Origin: Duganella sp. OV510
GTDB lineage: Bacteria > Pseudomonadota > Gammaproteobacteria > Burkholderiales > Burkholderiaceae_D
Assembly: GCF_900100205.1 (NCBI RefSeq)
Contig: NZ_FNEQ01000003.1
Span: 458,700-522,699, forward strand
Direction: 5' to 3'
Length of the DNA stretch: 64,000 nucleotides
Shown: one piece after another, positions 53,292 through 62,434 of the stretch
Layout: each line of letters opens with the position of its first letter
How positions within the stretch are numbered: the stretch's first letter is position 1
Translations under genes and position numbers: made by a program
Notes under the pieces: model-generated
The model's input: the letters and a program-made list of their open reading frames with translations, nothing else
The model's database searches: none
Told to the model about the DNA's origin: nothing

Positions 53292-54983
53292 TTATGCAGC
53301 CTTTTTCTTCTCGCCAGGTGGTTCGTCACGCAGCATGCGTCGCAGAATTTTCCCGACATTGGTTTTTGGTAGCTCCTCGCGGAACTCAATGTATTTCGGC
53401 TTTTTATAGCCGGTAAATTGTTCTTTGCAGTAGGCCATCAGCGCTTCCTGCGTCAGGTTCGGATCCTTGCGGACCACGAACACTTTGACCGCCTCGCCAG
53501 AATGCTCGTCCGGCACGCCGATTGCCGCGCACTCCAGCACGCCCGGATGCGCAGCAATCACGCCTTCCAGTTCGTTCGGGTAGACGTTGAAGCCGGACAC
53601 CAGGATCATGTCCTTCTTGCGGTCGACAATCTTGACGAAGCCATTCGCATCCATCACGCCGACGTCGCCGGATTTGAAGTAGCCGTCGGAAGTCATCACC
53701 TTGGCCGTTTCGTCCGGACGGTTCCAGTAGCCGCTCATCACCTGCGGGCCGCGGATGGCGATCTCGCCGGCGGTGCCCAGCGGCACCTCGTTGCCATCGT
53801 CATCCAGGATGGCGATGTCGGTCGACGGCACCGGCAAACCGATGGTGCCGGTGAACTCCTTGTTGTCGGCGCGGTTGCAGGTGGCCACCGGCGAGGTCTC
53901 GGACAAGCCGTAACCCTCGATGATGGACACGCCAGTCGCTTTCAGCCAGCGGTCATTGACCGCCTGCTGCACCGCCATGCCGCCGCCATTGCAGATCTTC
54001 AGTCCCGAGAAGTCCAGCTTGGCAAACTCTGGATGGTTCAGCAGCGCGTTGTACAAGGTGTTCACCGCCGGGAACATATTGAACTTGTACTTCGCCAGCT
54101 CCTTGACGAAGCCGCCGATGTCGCGCGGATTCGGCACCAGGATATTCAGCGCACCGACGCGCATGCCCCACATCGCGCACGCCGTCAGCGCAAAAATGTG
54201 ATACAGCGGCAGCGCGCAAACGATCTCCACCTGCTCATCCGAATTGCCCAGCGCCGGCTTGGACCATGCCTCGCTTTGCAGCAGGTTGGCGACGATATTC
54301 TTGTGCGACAGCGTCGCGCCCTTCGACACGCCGGTGGTGCCGCCGGTGTACTGCAGGAAGGCCGGATCGGTGTACAGCCGCTCCACCGGCGTCAGCTTCA
54401 TGCCGCCGCCCTGCGACAGCGCATCCTTGAAGCGCACCGCGTTCGGCAGCGAGAATGCCGGCACCAGCTTCTTCACGCTGCGCACCACGAAGTTCACCAG
54501 CATGCCCTTCAAGCCGCCCAGCATCTCGCCCATGCTGCCGACGACGATGTGCTTGATCTGCGTCTTGCCCAGCACCTGCTCCAGCGTGGTGGCAAAGTTC
54601 TCCAGGATGATGATGGCCTCGGCGCCCGAATCATTCAGCTGATGCTCCAGCTCACGCGGCGTGTACAGTGGGTTGACGTTGACCACCGTGTAGCCGGCGC
54701 GCAGGATCGCCGCAATCGCGATCGGATACTGCAGCACATTCGGCATCATGATGGCGACCCGCGCACCCGGCTTCATGCCACGGCTTTGCAGCCAGGCGCC
54801 AAGACGCTTCGAATAGGCGTCGATTTCAGCATAGGTGAGGAACTTGTCCATGCAAACATACGCATTGCGACTGGCATACTTCTGGAACGACTCTTCCAGC
54901 AGCTGCACCAGCGAACGGTACTGTCCCGTATCCACTTCAGTCTGCATGCCTGGGGGATACGACTTCAACCAGATTTTCTCCAT
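53292..54983 (-). CDS. fadD: Long-chain fatty acid--CoA ligase (first, upstream copy)
   Basis: The 563-residue ligase has the same landmarks as its neighbour: YTGGTTGVSKGA, EGYGLSETSP, FKSGDVGVMD and PKTNVGKILRRMLRDE. It ends in a Lys-rich GEKKKAA tail. I chose the ATG at 54983 (MEKIWLKSYP), aligned with the paralogue; the open frame upstream adds residues without family likeness. It is the promoter-proximal gene of the pair. A GAAC-N4-GTTC palindrome lies about 100 bases before it. Confidence 0.93.
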   Translation of the reverse strand: MEKIWLKSYPPGMQTEVDTGQYRSLVQLLEESFQKYASRNAYVCMDKFLTYAEIDAYSKRLGAWLQSRGMKPGARVAIMMPNVLQYPIAIAAILRAGYTVVNVNPLYTPRELEHQLNDSGAEAIIILENFATTLEQVLGKTQIKHIVVGSMGEMLGGLKGMLVNFVVRSVKKLVPAFSLPNAVRFKDALSQGGGMKLTPVERLYTDPAFLQYTGGTTGVSKGATLSHKNIVANLLQSEAWSKPALGNSDEQVEIVCALPLYHIFALTACAMWGMRVGALNILVPNPRDIGGFVKELAKYKFNMFPAVNTLYNALLNHPEFAKLDFSGLKICNGGGMAVQQAVNDRWLKATGVSIIEGYGLSETSPVATCNRADNKEFTGTIGLPVPSTDIAILDDDGNEVPLGTAGEIAIRGPQVMSGYWNRPDETAKVMTSDGYFKSGDVGVMDANGFVKIVDRKKDMILVSGFNVYPNELEGVIAAHPGVLECAAIGVPDEHSGEAVKVFVVRKDPNLTQEALMAYCKEQFTGYKKPKYIEFREELPKTNVGKILRRMLRDEPPGEKKKAA

Positions 54984-55083
54984 CCTGTGCCTCTTGTCTC
55001 GAATAATTATCGTTGTAGGGGAGCTTGCTGATGATGCGATGCTATCGGGCAGCACGCCCGTACGCAAGCGCATTTAACCATAA

Positions 55084-55101
55084 TTAGAACAGAGGTTCTA
55101 A
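55084..55101. promoter_or_regulatory. Palindrome upstream of the fadD pair
   Basis: TTAGAAC (55084-55090) and GTTCTAA (55095-55101) form a perfect inverted repeat with a 4-base centre. The core GAAC-N4-GTTC recalls operators of TetR-type fatty-acid regulators such as PsrA, so it may control fadD. It lies between fadD and the end of the aminopeptidase gene, so a terminator role for the latter cannot be excluded, although no T-run follows. Confidence 0.4.
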
Positions 55102-55126
55102 CGGCTTTTCATGCGGCAGCGCAGCA

Positions 55127-56254
55127 TCAATGCGTGCCTTCGGCACCTGGTTGCGCTTCCATGCCACCCTCCGCATTGAGCATCGGCGGTCGGCCCAACA
55201 GATCCAACTGCTGTCGGCGTTGAGCTGCATCAAAAGTTGCTATTTTTTGCACCGCACCATAAAAACGCACGAACGTTCGCTCCTGCTTTAGCAAGGCGCG
55301 GAAGGCAGGCAGATAATCGTGGTAGGTTGCCACGGCGGACAGCTGGGCATTGGTCAGCGGTTCGGCAAACCAGCGGTCATATCCGGCATAGCCACCCCAG
55401 CTTTCCTTGAGTTTTTCATAATCGGACTTCAGGTGCTTGAAGATGCGTGCCTTCTCGGCGCGCTTGTGGCGGCTGCTGGTCTTGCCGGCGTACAGGTCGG
55501 CCAGCATGGTCCGGTGGCGCACCAGCAGCGCCAGGAAATCCTGACGCCGCGCGTTGTAGCGCACATAGGCTTCGCGCATCGGATCGGTGCCATACAGCTC
55601 CAGCCAACGCATCACGCCAGCCTCCTCCACTGCGGTGGCGAAGCTTTCGTTGAACTGGGTATCGCCCTGCACGTACACCACCTGGTGCGCCAGCTCGTGG
55701 AACACCATGCGCGCCAGCTCGGCGTCGGAATAGTTGATGAAGGTGGACAGCAGCGGATCGCTGAACCAGCCCAGCGTCGAATACGCCGGCACGCCGCCGA
55801 CCTGCACGTCGTTGCCTTCAGCGCGCAGTTCCTCGGCATAGGCCATTGCATCTTCCTTGCTGTAGTAGCCGCGATAGCTGACGCAGCCGGCGATCGGGAA
55901 GCACCACTGGATCGGCCGCAGCGACAGCTCTGGCGTCGCCACCACATTCCACAGCACGAAGGGCCGCGACAAGGCGGCGTAGTTTTTATAGCTGGCGTTG
56001 TCCGGCAGGCCCAGTTCCTTGACCGCGAACTTGCGTATCAACAGGGCTTTTTCGAGGCGCGCGCGCAGTTGCGGATCGGTAGACGGATCGCCCAGCCAGT
56101 CATCGATCGGACGGGCGTCCGACCACAGCGAATACTGGCCTTGCGCGGCCTGCATGTAATACTTGAATTGCGCGCAACCGGCCAGCATCGCCGCCGCGCA
56201 CGCCGGCGCCAGCCAGAACCTGGCGCGGAGCATTTGGCGTGCAATATTGCGCAT
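55127..56254 (-). CDS. Lipoprotein aminopeptidase (COG4324 family)
   Basis: The 375-residue protein has a lipoprotein signal with lipobox LAGC (Cys about residue 27). It carries a zinc-protease motif, VFHELAHQVVYVQG, with a downstream Glu in FNESFATAVEEAG. The layout matches the predicted aminopeptidase family COG4324. It is likely anchored in the inner leaflet of the outer membrane. It lies 9 bases after the molybdopterin oxidoreductase gene and is probably co-transcribed with it. Confidence 0.85.
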   Translation of the reverse strand: MRNIARQMLRARFWLAPACAAAMLAGCAQFKYYMQAAQGQYSLWSDARPIDDWLGDPSTDPQLRARLEKALLIRKFAVKELGLPDNASYKNYAALSRPFVLWNVVATPELSLRPIQWCFPIAGCVSYRGYYSKEDAMAYAEELRAEGNDVQVGGVPAYSTLGWFSDPLLSTFINYSDAELARMVFHELAHQVVYVQGDTQFNESFATAVEEAGVMRWLELYGTDPMREAYVRYNARRQDFLALLVRHRTMLADLYAGKTSSRHKRAEKARIFKHLKSDYEKLKESWGGYAGYDRWFAEPLTNAQLSAVATYHDYLPAFRALLKQERTFVRFYGAVQKIATFDAAQRRQQLDLLGRPPMLNAEGGMEAQPGAEGTH

Positions 56255-56263
56255 ACATCACCT

Positions 56264-58342
56264 TCAAGCAGAGACCTTCTCGACTTGAACCAGTGTATCG
56301 TAAAAAGTCGGCGCGCGGCCCATATCGGTCAACTGTTGGCTGGTAACCTCATTGGCGTTTTTACCATCCGTGGCGAGCTTTTTCCACCATACTGACAAGC
56401 CGACAACCAGGCCGGCACGCGCCTTGTCGGTCACGCGCGCCTTGGCCACAAAGGAGCCGCGGTCATTGTAGATGCGCACCATGTCGCCCGCCGCGATGCC
56501 GCGCGCCGCGCTGTCGTCCGGGTGGATGTCCAGGTGCGGCTCGCCCTCCGCCGAACGCAGGCTCTTGACGTTGACGAAGGTGGAGTTGAGGAAGTTGCGT
56601 GCCGGCGGCGAAATCATCGCCAGCGGATAGCGCGCCGCCAGCGCAGGATTGCTGGCCGTCGACTCATACGGCGGCACATATGCAGGCAGCGGATCAAGGC
56701 CGTCTTTCTCCATCTGCGCGGAATAAAACTCGCACTTGCCGGACGGCGTGGGGAAGCCGCCCTGCGCAAACGGCGCCGCCGGCATATTCAGTTTCTGCCA
56801 GCCCTTCTGCTTCAAGGCGTCCCAGTCGAAGCCGATGGCGCGCACGTCCTGCGCGTTGAACGCCTGCGCCGCCAGCTGGTCGTCCGTCTCCTTGAAACAG
56901 TCGTCGTCGAAGCCCATCTTCGCTGCCAGCAGGCGGAAGATTTCGGTGTTGGCCTTGGCCTCGCCGAGGGGTGCGACGGCGGCATTATTCGCCATCATGT
57001 ACAGGTGGCCGTAGGACGTGTGCGCGTCGATGTGCTCCAGCTGCGTAGTGGCCGGCAGCACGATGTCGGCGTAATCGGCGGTGTCGGTCTGGAAGTGCTC
57101 CAGCACTACGGTGAACAAGTCTTCGCGCAGGAAGCCGCGCATCACCTTGTCCGAATCCGGCGCAATCGCGACTGGATTCGAGTTGTAGACGATGACCGCC
57201 TCCACCGCCGGCCCAAAGTCCGGCGATGCTGACCGCAGCAGATCGTCGCCGATGGTGGTCATGTTGATGGTGCGCGGGATTTTCTTCAGCAGGTCGGTGC
57301 GCTGCAACCACGGCTTGTTGGTCGGGAACGCGCCGCTCGACGACAGCTGCACGCCGCCGGCCGCATGGCGCCACGCGCCCACCAGCGCCGGCAGACAGGC
57401 GATATTCCGCACCGCCATGCCGCCGCCGCGCACGCGCTGCACGCCGTAGTTGGTGCGGATCGCCACCGGCTCGCCGGCTTTCGCCATGCCGCCGTACAGG
57501 CGCGCCAAATCCAGCACTTCCTGCGCGCTGATGCCGCAGGTTTCCGCAGTGCGTTCCGGCGTCCATTCCTGCACGCGCTCTTTCAATTCATCGAAACCCA
57601 GCGTGTACTGCGCGATGTAATCGTGATCCAGCAGGTCTTCGTTAATCAGCACATGCATCAGGCCCAGCGCCAGCGCCGAATCGGTGCCAGGCAGCAGCGC
57701 GATGTGCTGGTGGCACTTCTCCGCCGTTAGCGAGCGATACGGATCGATGGCGATCAGCTTGGCGCCATTGCGCTTGGCCTCCTGCGCGCGGGTCCAAAAG
57801 TGCAGATTGGAGGCGATCGGATTCCCGCCCCAGATGATCAGCAGCTTGGCGTTCTGGAATTGCTCCATGTCGGTGCCGACCGAGGCGCCCACCGTGTACT
57901 TGTAGCCGGTGAAGCCGGCGGTGGCACAGATGGTGCGGTCCAGCAGCGAGGCGCCGATCTTGTTGAAGAAGCGCGATGACATCGACTCGCCCTGGATCAA
58001 GCCCATGGTGCCACAATAGCTGTAGGGCAGGATGGCTTCCGGCGCCCGATCCGCTATCGCTTGCAACCTTGCTGCGATGGTTTCCAGCGCCTCGTCCCAG
58101 CTGATGCGCTCGAACTTGCCCTCACCCTTCTTGCCAACGCGTTTCAGCGGATACAGCAAGCGGTCCTCGTGATAGGTGCGCTCGGTGTAGCGCGACACCT
58201 TGGTGCACAGCACGCCGGCCGTGGTCGGATGGTCGGGGTCGCCCTTGACCGCGGTGGCGACGCCGTCTTCCACCGTCACCAGCAGCGCGCAGGTGTCGGG
58301 GCAGTCGAGCGGGCAGGCTGCGCGGACTTGTGTGGTTGTCAT
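56264..58342 (-). CDS. Molybdopterin-dependent oxidoreductase
   Basis: The 692-residue protein belongs to the DMSO reductase superfamily. The N-terminal [4Fe-4S] site is CPLDCPDTCALLV..VLCTKV. Molybdopterin-binding stretches include LIIWGGNPIASNLHFWTRAQEAKRNGAKLIAIDP, AVIVYNSNPVAIAPD and YADIVLPATTQLEHIDAHTSYG, and the C-terminal dinucleotide-binding domain has HPDDSAARGIAAGDMVRIYNDRG. No signal peptide is present, so it is cytoplasmic. The substrate is unknown. No dedicated partner subunit lies nearby. Confidence 0.9.
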   Translation of the reverse strand: MTTTQVRAACPLDCPDTCALLVTVEDGVATAVKGDPDHPTTAGVLCTKVSRYTERTYHEDRLLYPLKRVGKKGEGKFERISWDEALETIAARLQAIADRAPEAILPYSYCGTMGLIQGESMSSRFFNKIGASLLDRTICATAGFTGYKYTVGASVGTDMEQFQNAKLLIIWGGNPIASNLHFWTRAQEAKRNGAKLIAIDPYRSLTAEKCHQHIALLPGTDSALALGLMHVLINEDLLDHDYIAQYTLGFDELKERVQEWTPERTAETCGISAQEVLDLARLYGGMAKAGEPVAIRTNYGVQRVRGGGMAVRNIACLPALVGAWRHAAGGVQLSSSGAFPTNKPWLQRTDLLKKIPRTINMTTIGDDLLRSASPDFGPAVEAVIVYNSNPVAIAPDSDKVMRGFLREDLFTVVLEHFQTDTADYADIVLPATTQLEHIDAHTSYGHLYMMANNAAVAPLGEAKANTEIFRLLAAKMGFDDDCFKETDDQLAAQAFNAQDVRAIGFDWDALKQKGWQKLNMPAAPFAQGGFPTPSGKCEFYSAQMEKDGLDPLPAYVPPYESTASNPALAARYPLAMISPPARNFLNSTFVNVKSLRSAEGEPHLDIHPDDSAARGIAAGDMVRIYNDRGSFVAKARVTDKARAGLVVGLSVWWKKLATDGKNANEVTSQQLTDMGRAPTFYDTLVQVEKVSA

Positions 58343-58480
58343 GTCAAAAATCCAAAAAGCTTTTGCTCAAAGCAGTATCGTAAACCATTGCGCGCGCGCT
58401 GGCTTAAGTCCGCAGACAAGGGCTACAATGGCTGTTCTCGATGCTCAAAAAGCAAGCGAACCGAATATTGGAGAAGCAGT

Positions 58481-59677
58481 ATGAAACTGGTAGATCCCAT
58501 CATTGCATTTCAGTCCGAAATTCAACAGATACGGCGCGACCTGCACGCTCACCCGGAACTCTGCTACGAAGAAAAACGCACGTCCGACGTGGTGGCCGCC
58601 AAGCTGACCGAATGGGGCATTCCGGTCATCCGTGGCCTGGGCGTGACCGGCGTGGTCGGCGTCATCAAGAACGGCTCGTCGACACGCGCCATCGGCCTGC
58701 GCGCCGACATGGACGCGTTGCCCATGCAGGAGATCAACACCTTCCCCCACGCCTCGCGCCATCCCGGCAAGATGCACGCTTGCGGCCATGACGGCCACAC
58801 CGCCATGCTGCTCGGCGCCGCCAAGCACCTGGCGACGCAGCGCAACTTCGACGGAACGGTATATCTGATTTTCCAGCCGGCCGAAGAAGGCGGCGCCGGC
58901 GCCAGGCGCATGATCGAAGACGGCCTGTTCGAGCAATGCCCGATGGACGCCATCTACGGCATGCACAACTGGCCTGGTATTCCGTCCGGTCACATGAGCG
59001 TGACGCCCGGCCCGCAGATGGCCTCCAGCAACGAGTTCTATCTGACGGTGAAGGGTAAAGGCGGCCATGCCGCGCAGCCGCACAAGTGCATCGACCCGGT
59101 CATCATCGGCATGCAGATCGCGCAGAGCTGGCAAACCATCGTCAGCCGCCGCACCAATCCGATCGACACCGCCGTGCTGTCGCTGACGCAGTTCCACGCC
59201 GGCACCGCCACCAACGTCATTCCCGACGAGGCCAAGCTGGCCGGCACGGTGCGCACGCTGTCGGCCAAGGTGCTGGACATGATCGAGCAGCAGATGGAAG
59301 AGGTGGCAGTCAACACCGCTGCCGCCTTCGGTGCGGAAGTGGAATTCAAGTTCCGCCGCAATTACCCGCCACTGGTCAATCATGCTGAAGCGACGCGCTT
59401 CGCGGTCGAAGTGATGAAATCCGTGGTCGGCGCCGACAAGGTCGACGACAAGACCGAACCATCGATGGCGGCGGAGGATTTCGCCTACTTCCTGCAGGCG
59501 CGCCCCGGCTGCTACATCTTCATCGGCAATGGCGAGGGCGACCACCGCGACGGCGGCCATGGCCTCGGTCCCTGCGTGCTGCACAACGGCAGCTACGACT
59601 TCAACGATAACTTGCTGCCGGTCGGCGCCAGCTTCTGGGTCAAGCTGGTGGAAGCCAGCCTGCCGCCGTCACCCTAA
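58481..59677 (+). CDS. M20 family amidohydrolase (hippurate hydrolase / N-acyl amino acid hydrolase)
   Basis: The 398-residue cytoplasmic enzyme shows the HipO/IAA-amino-acid hydrolase pattern: RRDLHAHPELCYEE at the N-terminus, RADMDALPMQE, the metal-binding HACGHDGHTAMLLGAA, QPAEEGGAGARRMIEDG with catalytic Glu, and PSMAAEDFAYFLQARPG. It cleaves N-acylated amino acids. The ATG at 58481 has GGAG 7 bases before it; a far longer upstream open frame has no support. TACAAT at 58424-58429 may be its -10. Its end overlaps the convergent dehydrogenase by 9 bases. Confidence 0.92.
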   Translation: MKLVDPIIAFQSEIQQIRRDLHAHPELCYEEKRTSDVVAAKLTEWGIPVIRGLGVTGVVGVIKNGSSTRAIGLRADMDALPMQEINTFPHASRHPGKMHACGHDGHTAMLLGAAKHLATQRNFDGTVYLIFQPAEEGGAGARRMIEDGLFEQCPMDAIYGMHNWPGIPSGHMSVTPGPQMASSNEFYLTVKGKGGHAAQPHKCIDPVIIGMQIAQSWQTIVSRRTNPIDTAVLSLTQFHAGTATNVIPDEAKLAGTVRTLSAKVLDMIEQQMEEVAVNTAAAFGAEVEFKFRRNYPPLVNHAEATRFAVEVMKSVVGADKVDDKTEPSMAAEDFAYFLQARPGCYIFIGNGEGDHRDGGHGLGPCVLHNGSYDFNDNLLPVGASFWVKLVEASLPPSP

Positions 59678-60565
59678 TTGATCCGGCGCGGCGCCGACGC
59701 GCTGCCCCGGATTCAGCTGTTCCAGCCCGAGCAGCGCGGCCGAATGATCGGCCTGCGGCACGGTCTGCGACAGCGTCATGTAGCGCGCCGTCACCAGCTC
59801 GGTCAGCGGCAGCACGATGCCTGCCGCTTGCGCTGCCGCCAGGATGTTGTGCTGGTCCTTCAGCTGCGTAGTCACCTTGCCGCCGGCGACAAAATTCCGC
59901 TCCAGCATGCGCTGGCCGTGCACCTCCAGAATCTTCGACTCGGCAAAGCCGCCACGGATGGCCGCGCGCATCGCCGCCGGATCGGCGCCGGCCGCCTGCG
60001 CCAGCAGCATGGCTTCGGCGACGATATTGATCGTCGCTCCCACAATCAGCTGGTTGCACAGCTTGGCCACCTGGCCGCTGCCGGCCGGGCCGACCAGCGT
60101 GGCGCGGCCCATGGCTGCCAGCACTGGTTCGGCCTCGGCAAAATCCTCCGCGCTGCCGCCAGCCATGATGGCCAGCGTGCCGGCCGCCGCACCACCCACG
60201 CCACCAGACACCGGCGCATCAATAAAGCGTCGCCCCTGAGCCGCCAGCTGCGCGTGGAAAGCCTGCGCTTCCGCCTGCTGCGTCGAACTCATGTCGATCC
60301 ATAACGCGTCGGGCGCCAGCGATGGCAAGGCCGCCTGCAACACCTGTTGCACGGTCGGGCCGGCCTCCAGCATGGAAATGATGACGTGCGCGTCGCTGAC
60401 CGCCAGCGCCAGATCGGCCTCCGGTCGCGCGCCGGCATCCGCCAGCGCCGCCGCCTTGGCATGGGTGCGATTCCAGGCCGTCACCTGATGGCCGGCCGCC
60501 AGCAGGCGCCGCACCATGGGATCCCCCATCAAGCCGATGCCTAAAAAGCAGATTTGCGTGGACAA
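59669..60565 (-). CDS. NAD(P)-dependent oxidoreductase, 3-hydroxyisobutyrate dehydrogenase family
   Basis: The 298-residue protein starts at TTG (LSTQICFLGIGLMGDPM), directly supported by AGGAGG. Family motifs are FLGIGLMG (cofactor binding), FIDAPVSGGVGGAAAGTLAIMAGG (substrate binding) and GSGQVAKLCNQLIVGA with the catalytic Lys. It oxidises or reduces a small beta-hydroxy acid; tartronate semialdehyde or hydroxyisobutyrate types are the usual choices, and the substrate is not decided here. Confidence 0.88.
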   Translation of the reverse strand: MSTQICFLGIGLMGDPMVRRLLAAGHQVTAWNRTHAKAAALADAGARPEADLALAVSDAHVIISMLEAGPTVQQVLQAALPSLAPDALWIDMSSTQQAEAQAFHAQLAAQGRRFIDAPVSGGVGGAAAGTLAIMAGGSAEDFAEAEPVLAAMGRATLVGPAGSGQVAKLCNQLIVGATINIVAEAMLLAQAAGADPAAMRAAIRGGFAESKILEVHGQRMLERNFVAGGKVTTQLKDQHNILAAAQAAGIVLPLTELVTARYMTLSQTVPQADHSAALLGLEQLNPGQRVGAAPDQLG

Positions 60566-60659
60566 TGCCCCTCCTGAATATTTTCCCGAACCCCGGTACA
60601 ATCACGGGTTAGCCGTATAACATCTGACATACAGCACTCCAAAACATTTCAAGGATACT

Positions 60660-61205
60660 ATGTTCACTAAAAAAATGATGGCCGTGGCTGCCGCCCTGGT
60701 CGTAGCGCAAAGCGCTTTCGCCGATGACAAATTGATTGATTCCGTATCGGTCGACGTCGGCGCCGGCGAGCACGTGCAGATGGTGCGCTTCAACGCCACC
60801 AAGGATTGGGACAACAAATGGTTCCAGTCGAACGGCACCCACCTGAGCGGCTACTGGGAAGCCAGCACCGGCATCTGGCGTGAAAACCGCTACATGAACC
60901 AGGTTGGCCAGGAGCGCAAGCTGTGGGACATCGGCTTTACCCCGGTATTCCGCTTCCAGAATGACAACAAGAAGGGCCTGTATTACGAAGGCGGCATCGG
61001 CGTGCACATGCTGTCGAAGCTGTACAACAACAGCGACAACCGCCTCGGCACCCACTTCCAGTTCGGCGACCACATTGCCACCGGCTACGTGTTCGACAAC
61101 AACTGGGAAGTAGCGCTGAAGCTGCAACACTTCTCGAACGGCGGCTACAAAAAGCCTAACTCGGGCGTGAACTTCATCGAGCTGAAAGCGGCGTACCACT
61201 TCTGA
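60660..61205 (+). CDS. pagL: Lipid A 3-O-deacylase, PagL family
   Basis: The 181-residue outer-membrane beta-barrel has a signal peptide (residues 1-21) and ends in Phe. It aligns clearly with Pseudomonas PagL: DWDNKWFQSNGTHLSGYWEA, then the active-site strand LQHFSNGGYKKPNSGVNF. The catalytic His157 and Ser159 are present. The place of the Pseudomonas catalytic Glu140 is taken by Asn171. It removes the 3-O acyl chain from lipid A. TACAAT at 60597-60602 may be its -10. Confidence 0.9.
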   Translation: MFTKKMMAVAAALVVAQSAFADDKLIDSVSVDVGAGEHVQMVRFNATKDWDNKWFQSNGTHLSGYWEASTGIWRENRYMNQVGQERKLWDIGFTPVFRFQNDNKKGLYYEGGIGVHMLSKLYNNSDNRLGTHFQFGDHIATGYVFDNNWEVALKLQHFSNGGYKKPNSGVNFIELKAAYHF

Positions 61206-61228
61206 TGCACCACGCGGAGGCCATGTGC

Positions 61229-62434
61229 TTACACATTGGTCTCCGCAACAATCTTCCAGCTCTTGCCTTCCTTGGCCCAGTATTGCTTCTTGCGCACCGC
61301 GTGACGGAATTTACCCACCACGGTTTGCTGGGTGAAGCTGCTGACAATCATTTCTTCATGGCTGGGCTGACGGAAATAGCTTTGATCTGTTACCGTGACA
61401 CTCACCTTCTTCGCGCCCGGCAGGAACTGATTCCTGGCCAGCCACGTCGACACATCCTCATCTGCTGATGATTTGAACCTTGGCGAATACATCGCCTTCA
61501 TGCTGGCATCGTCGCGCTTTTCCATCTCCAGGCGCCAGCCCTCGACCAGCGAGGCGGCTTGCCGCAGATCCCGGTCACGCTGATCCTTGCTGACAAACTC
61601 CACCTGATCGCCGATCAGGATGGGCGTCTTGCCGATTTCCACCGTGCGCGTCAGGAAATTCAGGTCGTCATTGCTGACCACCACGCAGCCGTCGGTCGAC
61701 AGCGGCGGCCGGCTGAAGGTTTCCGGCGGCGTGCCGTGCACCCAGATGCCGGAGCCGCCACGGCCCTGTACCTTGTCCCAATCGTTAGGATAATCCAGCG
61801 GCAACGCGCCTTTGCCATACATGTCAGGCAACTTGACGCCCGCCAGCCGGCCAACGATGTAGTACACGCCGACGGGCGTGCGCATATCGCCTTCCTTCCA
61901 CTTGTTGATGCCCAGCTTGCCCTGGCTGACGTAGAAGTCCTGCATCAGACGCAGGCCGTCATTGCGGTTCTCATAGAGGTATAGGCGCGAATGCTTGGCG
62001 TCGACGATCAGGGCATGGCGCTGGTCCTTGCGCATCTGCAGCAGCGCGCGTGGCAGCAGCGCTGGCGCCGGACGTTCGGCCCCCAGCCGCACCGCCGCCT
62101 CACGGCGCAGGTCAGCCAGCCGGGCTTCAGCGCCCGCCGGCACCGCCGCGCCGAGATTACCGACGGCGCGCGTATGCATCAGCAGGATATCGCCGCGGAT
62201 CAGGTGGCCCAGGCGGAAGTTGGGATAGGCCTCGACCAGGGCGTCCGCCTTCTGCTGCGCGGCGCTGAGGTCATGCCTGGCCAGGTCTTTGTAAATCTCG
62301 CCCAGCTGTTCTTCCGGGTTGGCTTTACGGGCCACAGGCGCCCGTTCCGGCTTTTTTGCGGCGTAACTGAACTGTCCCCCCATCAGGCTGATGAGAAGCA
62401 GCGCCATGCCGCCCGCTTTCAGATGCGCCTTCAA
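61229..62434 (-). CDS. L,D-transpeptidase family protein with C-terminal NTF2-like domain
   Basis: The protein (401 residues from TTG at 62434) has a signal segment (AGGMALLLISLMGGQFSYA) and a YkuD-type catalytic domain (about 130-285). This contains GGSGIWVHGTPPETFSRPPLSTDGCVVVSNDDL with the catalytic Cys. A C-terminal NTF2-like domain follows (about 295-400), as in Helicobacter Csd6. It would act on peptidoglycan stem peptides as an L,D-transpeptidase or carboxypeptidase. The TTG overlaps the TPR stop codon as TTGA, with AGGA upstream; a GTG at 62461 is the alternative. Confidence 0.85.
   Translation of the reverse strand: MKAHLKAGGMALLLISLMGGQFSYAAKKPERAPVARKANPEEQLGEIYKDLARHDLSAAQQKADALVEAYPNFRLGHLIRGDILLMHTRAVGNLGAAVPAGAEARLADLRREAAVRLGAERPAPALLPRALLQMRKDQRHALIVDAKHSRLYLYENRNDGLRLMQDFYVSQGKLGINKWKEGDMRTPVGVYYIVGRLAGVKLPDMYGKGALPLDYPNDWDKVQGRGGSGIWVHGTPPETFSRPPLSTDGCVVVSNDDLNFLTRTVEIGKTPILIGDQVEFVSKDQRDRDLRQAASLVEGWRLEMEKRDDASMKAMYSPRFKSSADEDVSTWLARNQFLPGAKKVSVTVTDQSYFRQPSHEEMIVSSFTQQTVVGKFRHAVRKKQYWAKEGKSWKIVAETNV

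Noticed and set aside
58061..58480. Upstream extension of the M20 amidohydrolase frame
   Set aside because: The added 140 residues are antisense to the molybdopterin gene and lack family likeness; the ATG at 58481 has a good ribosome site.
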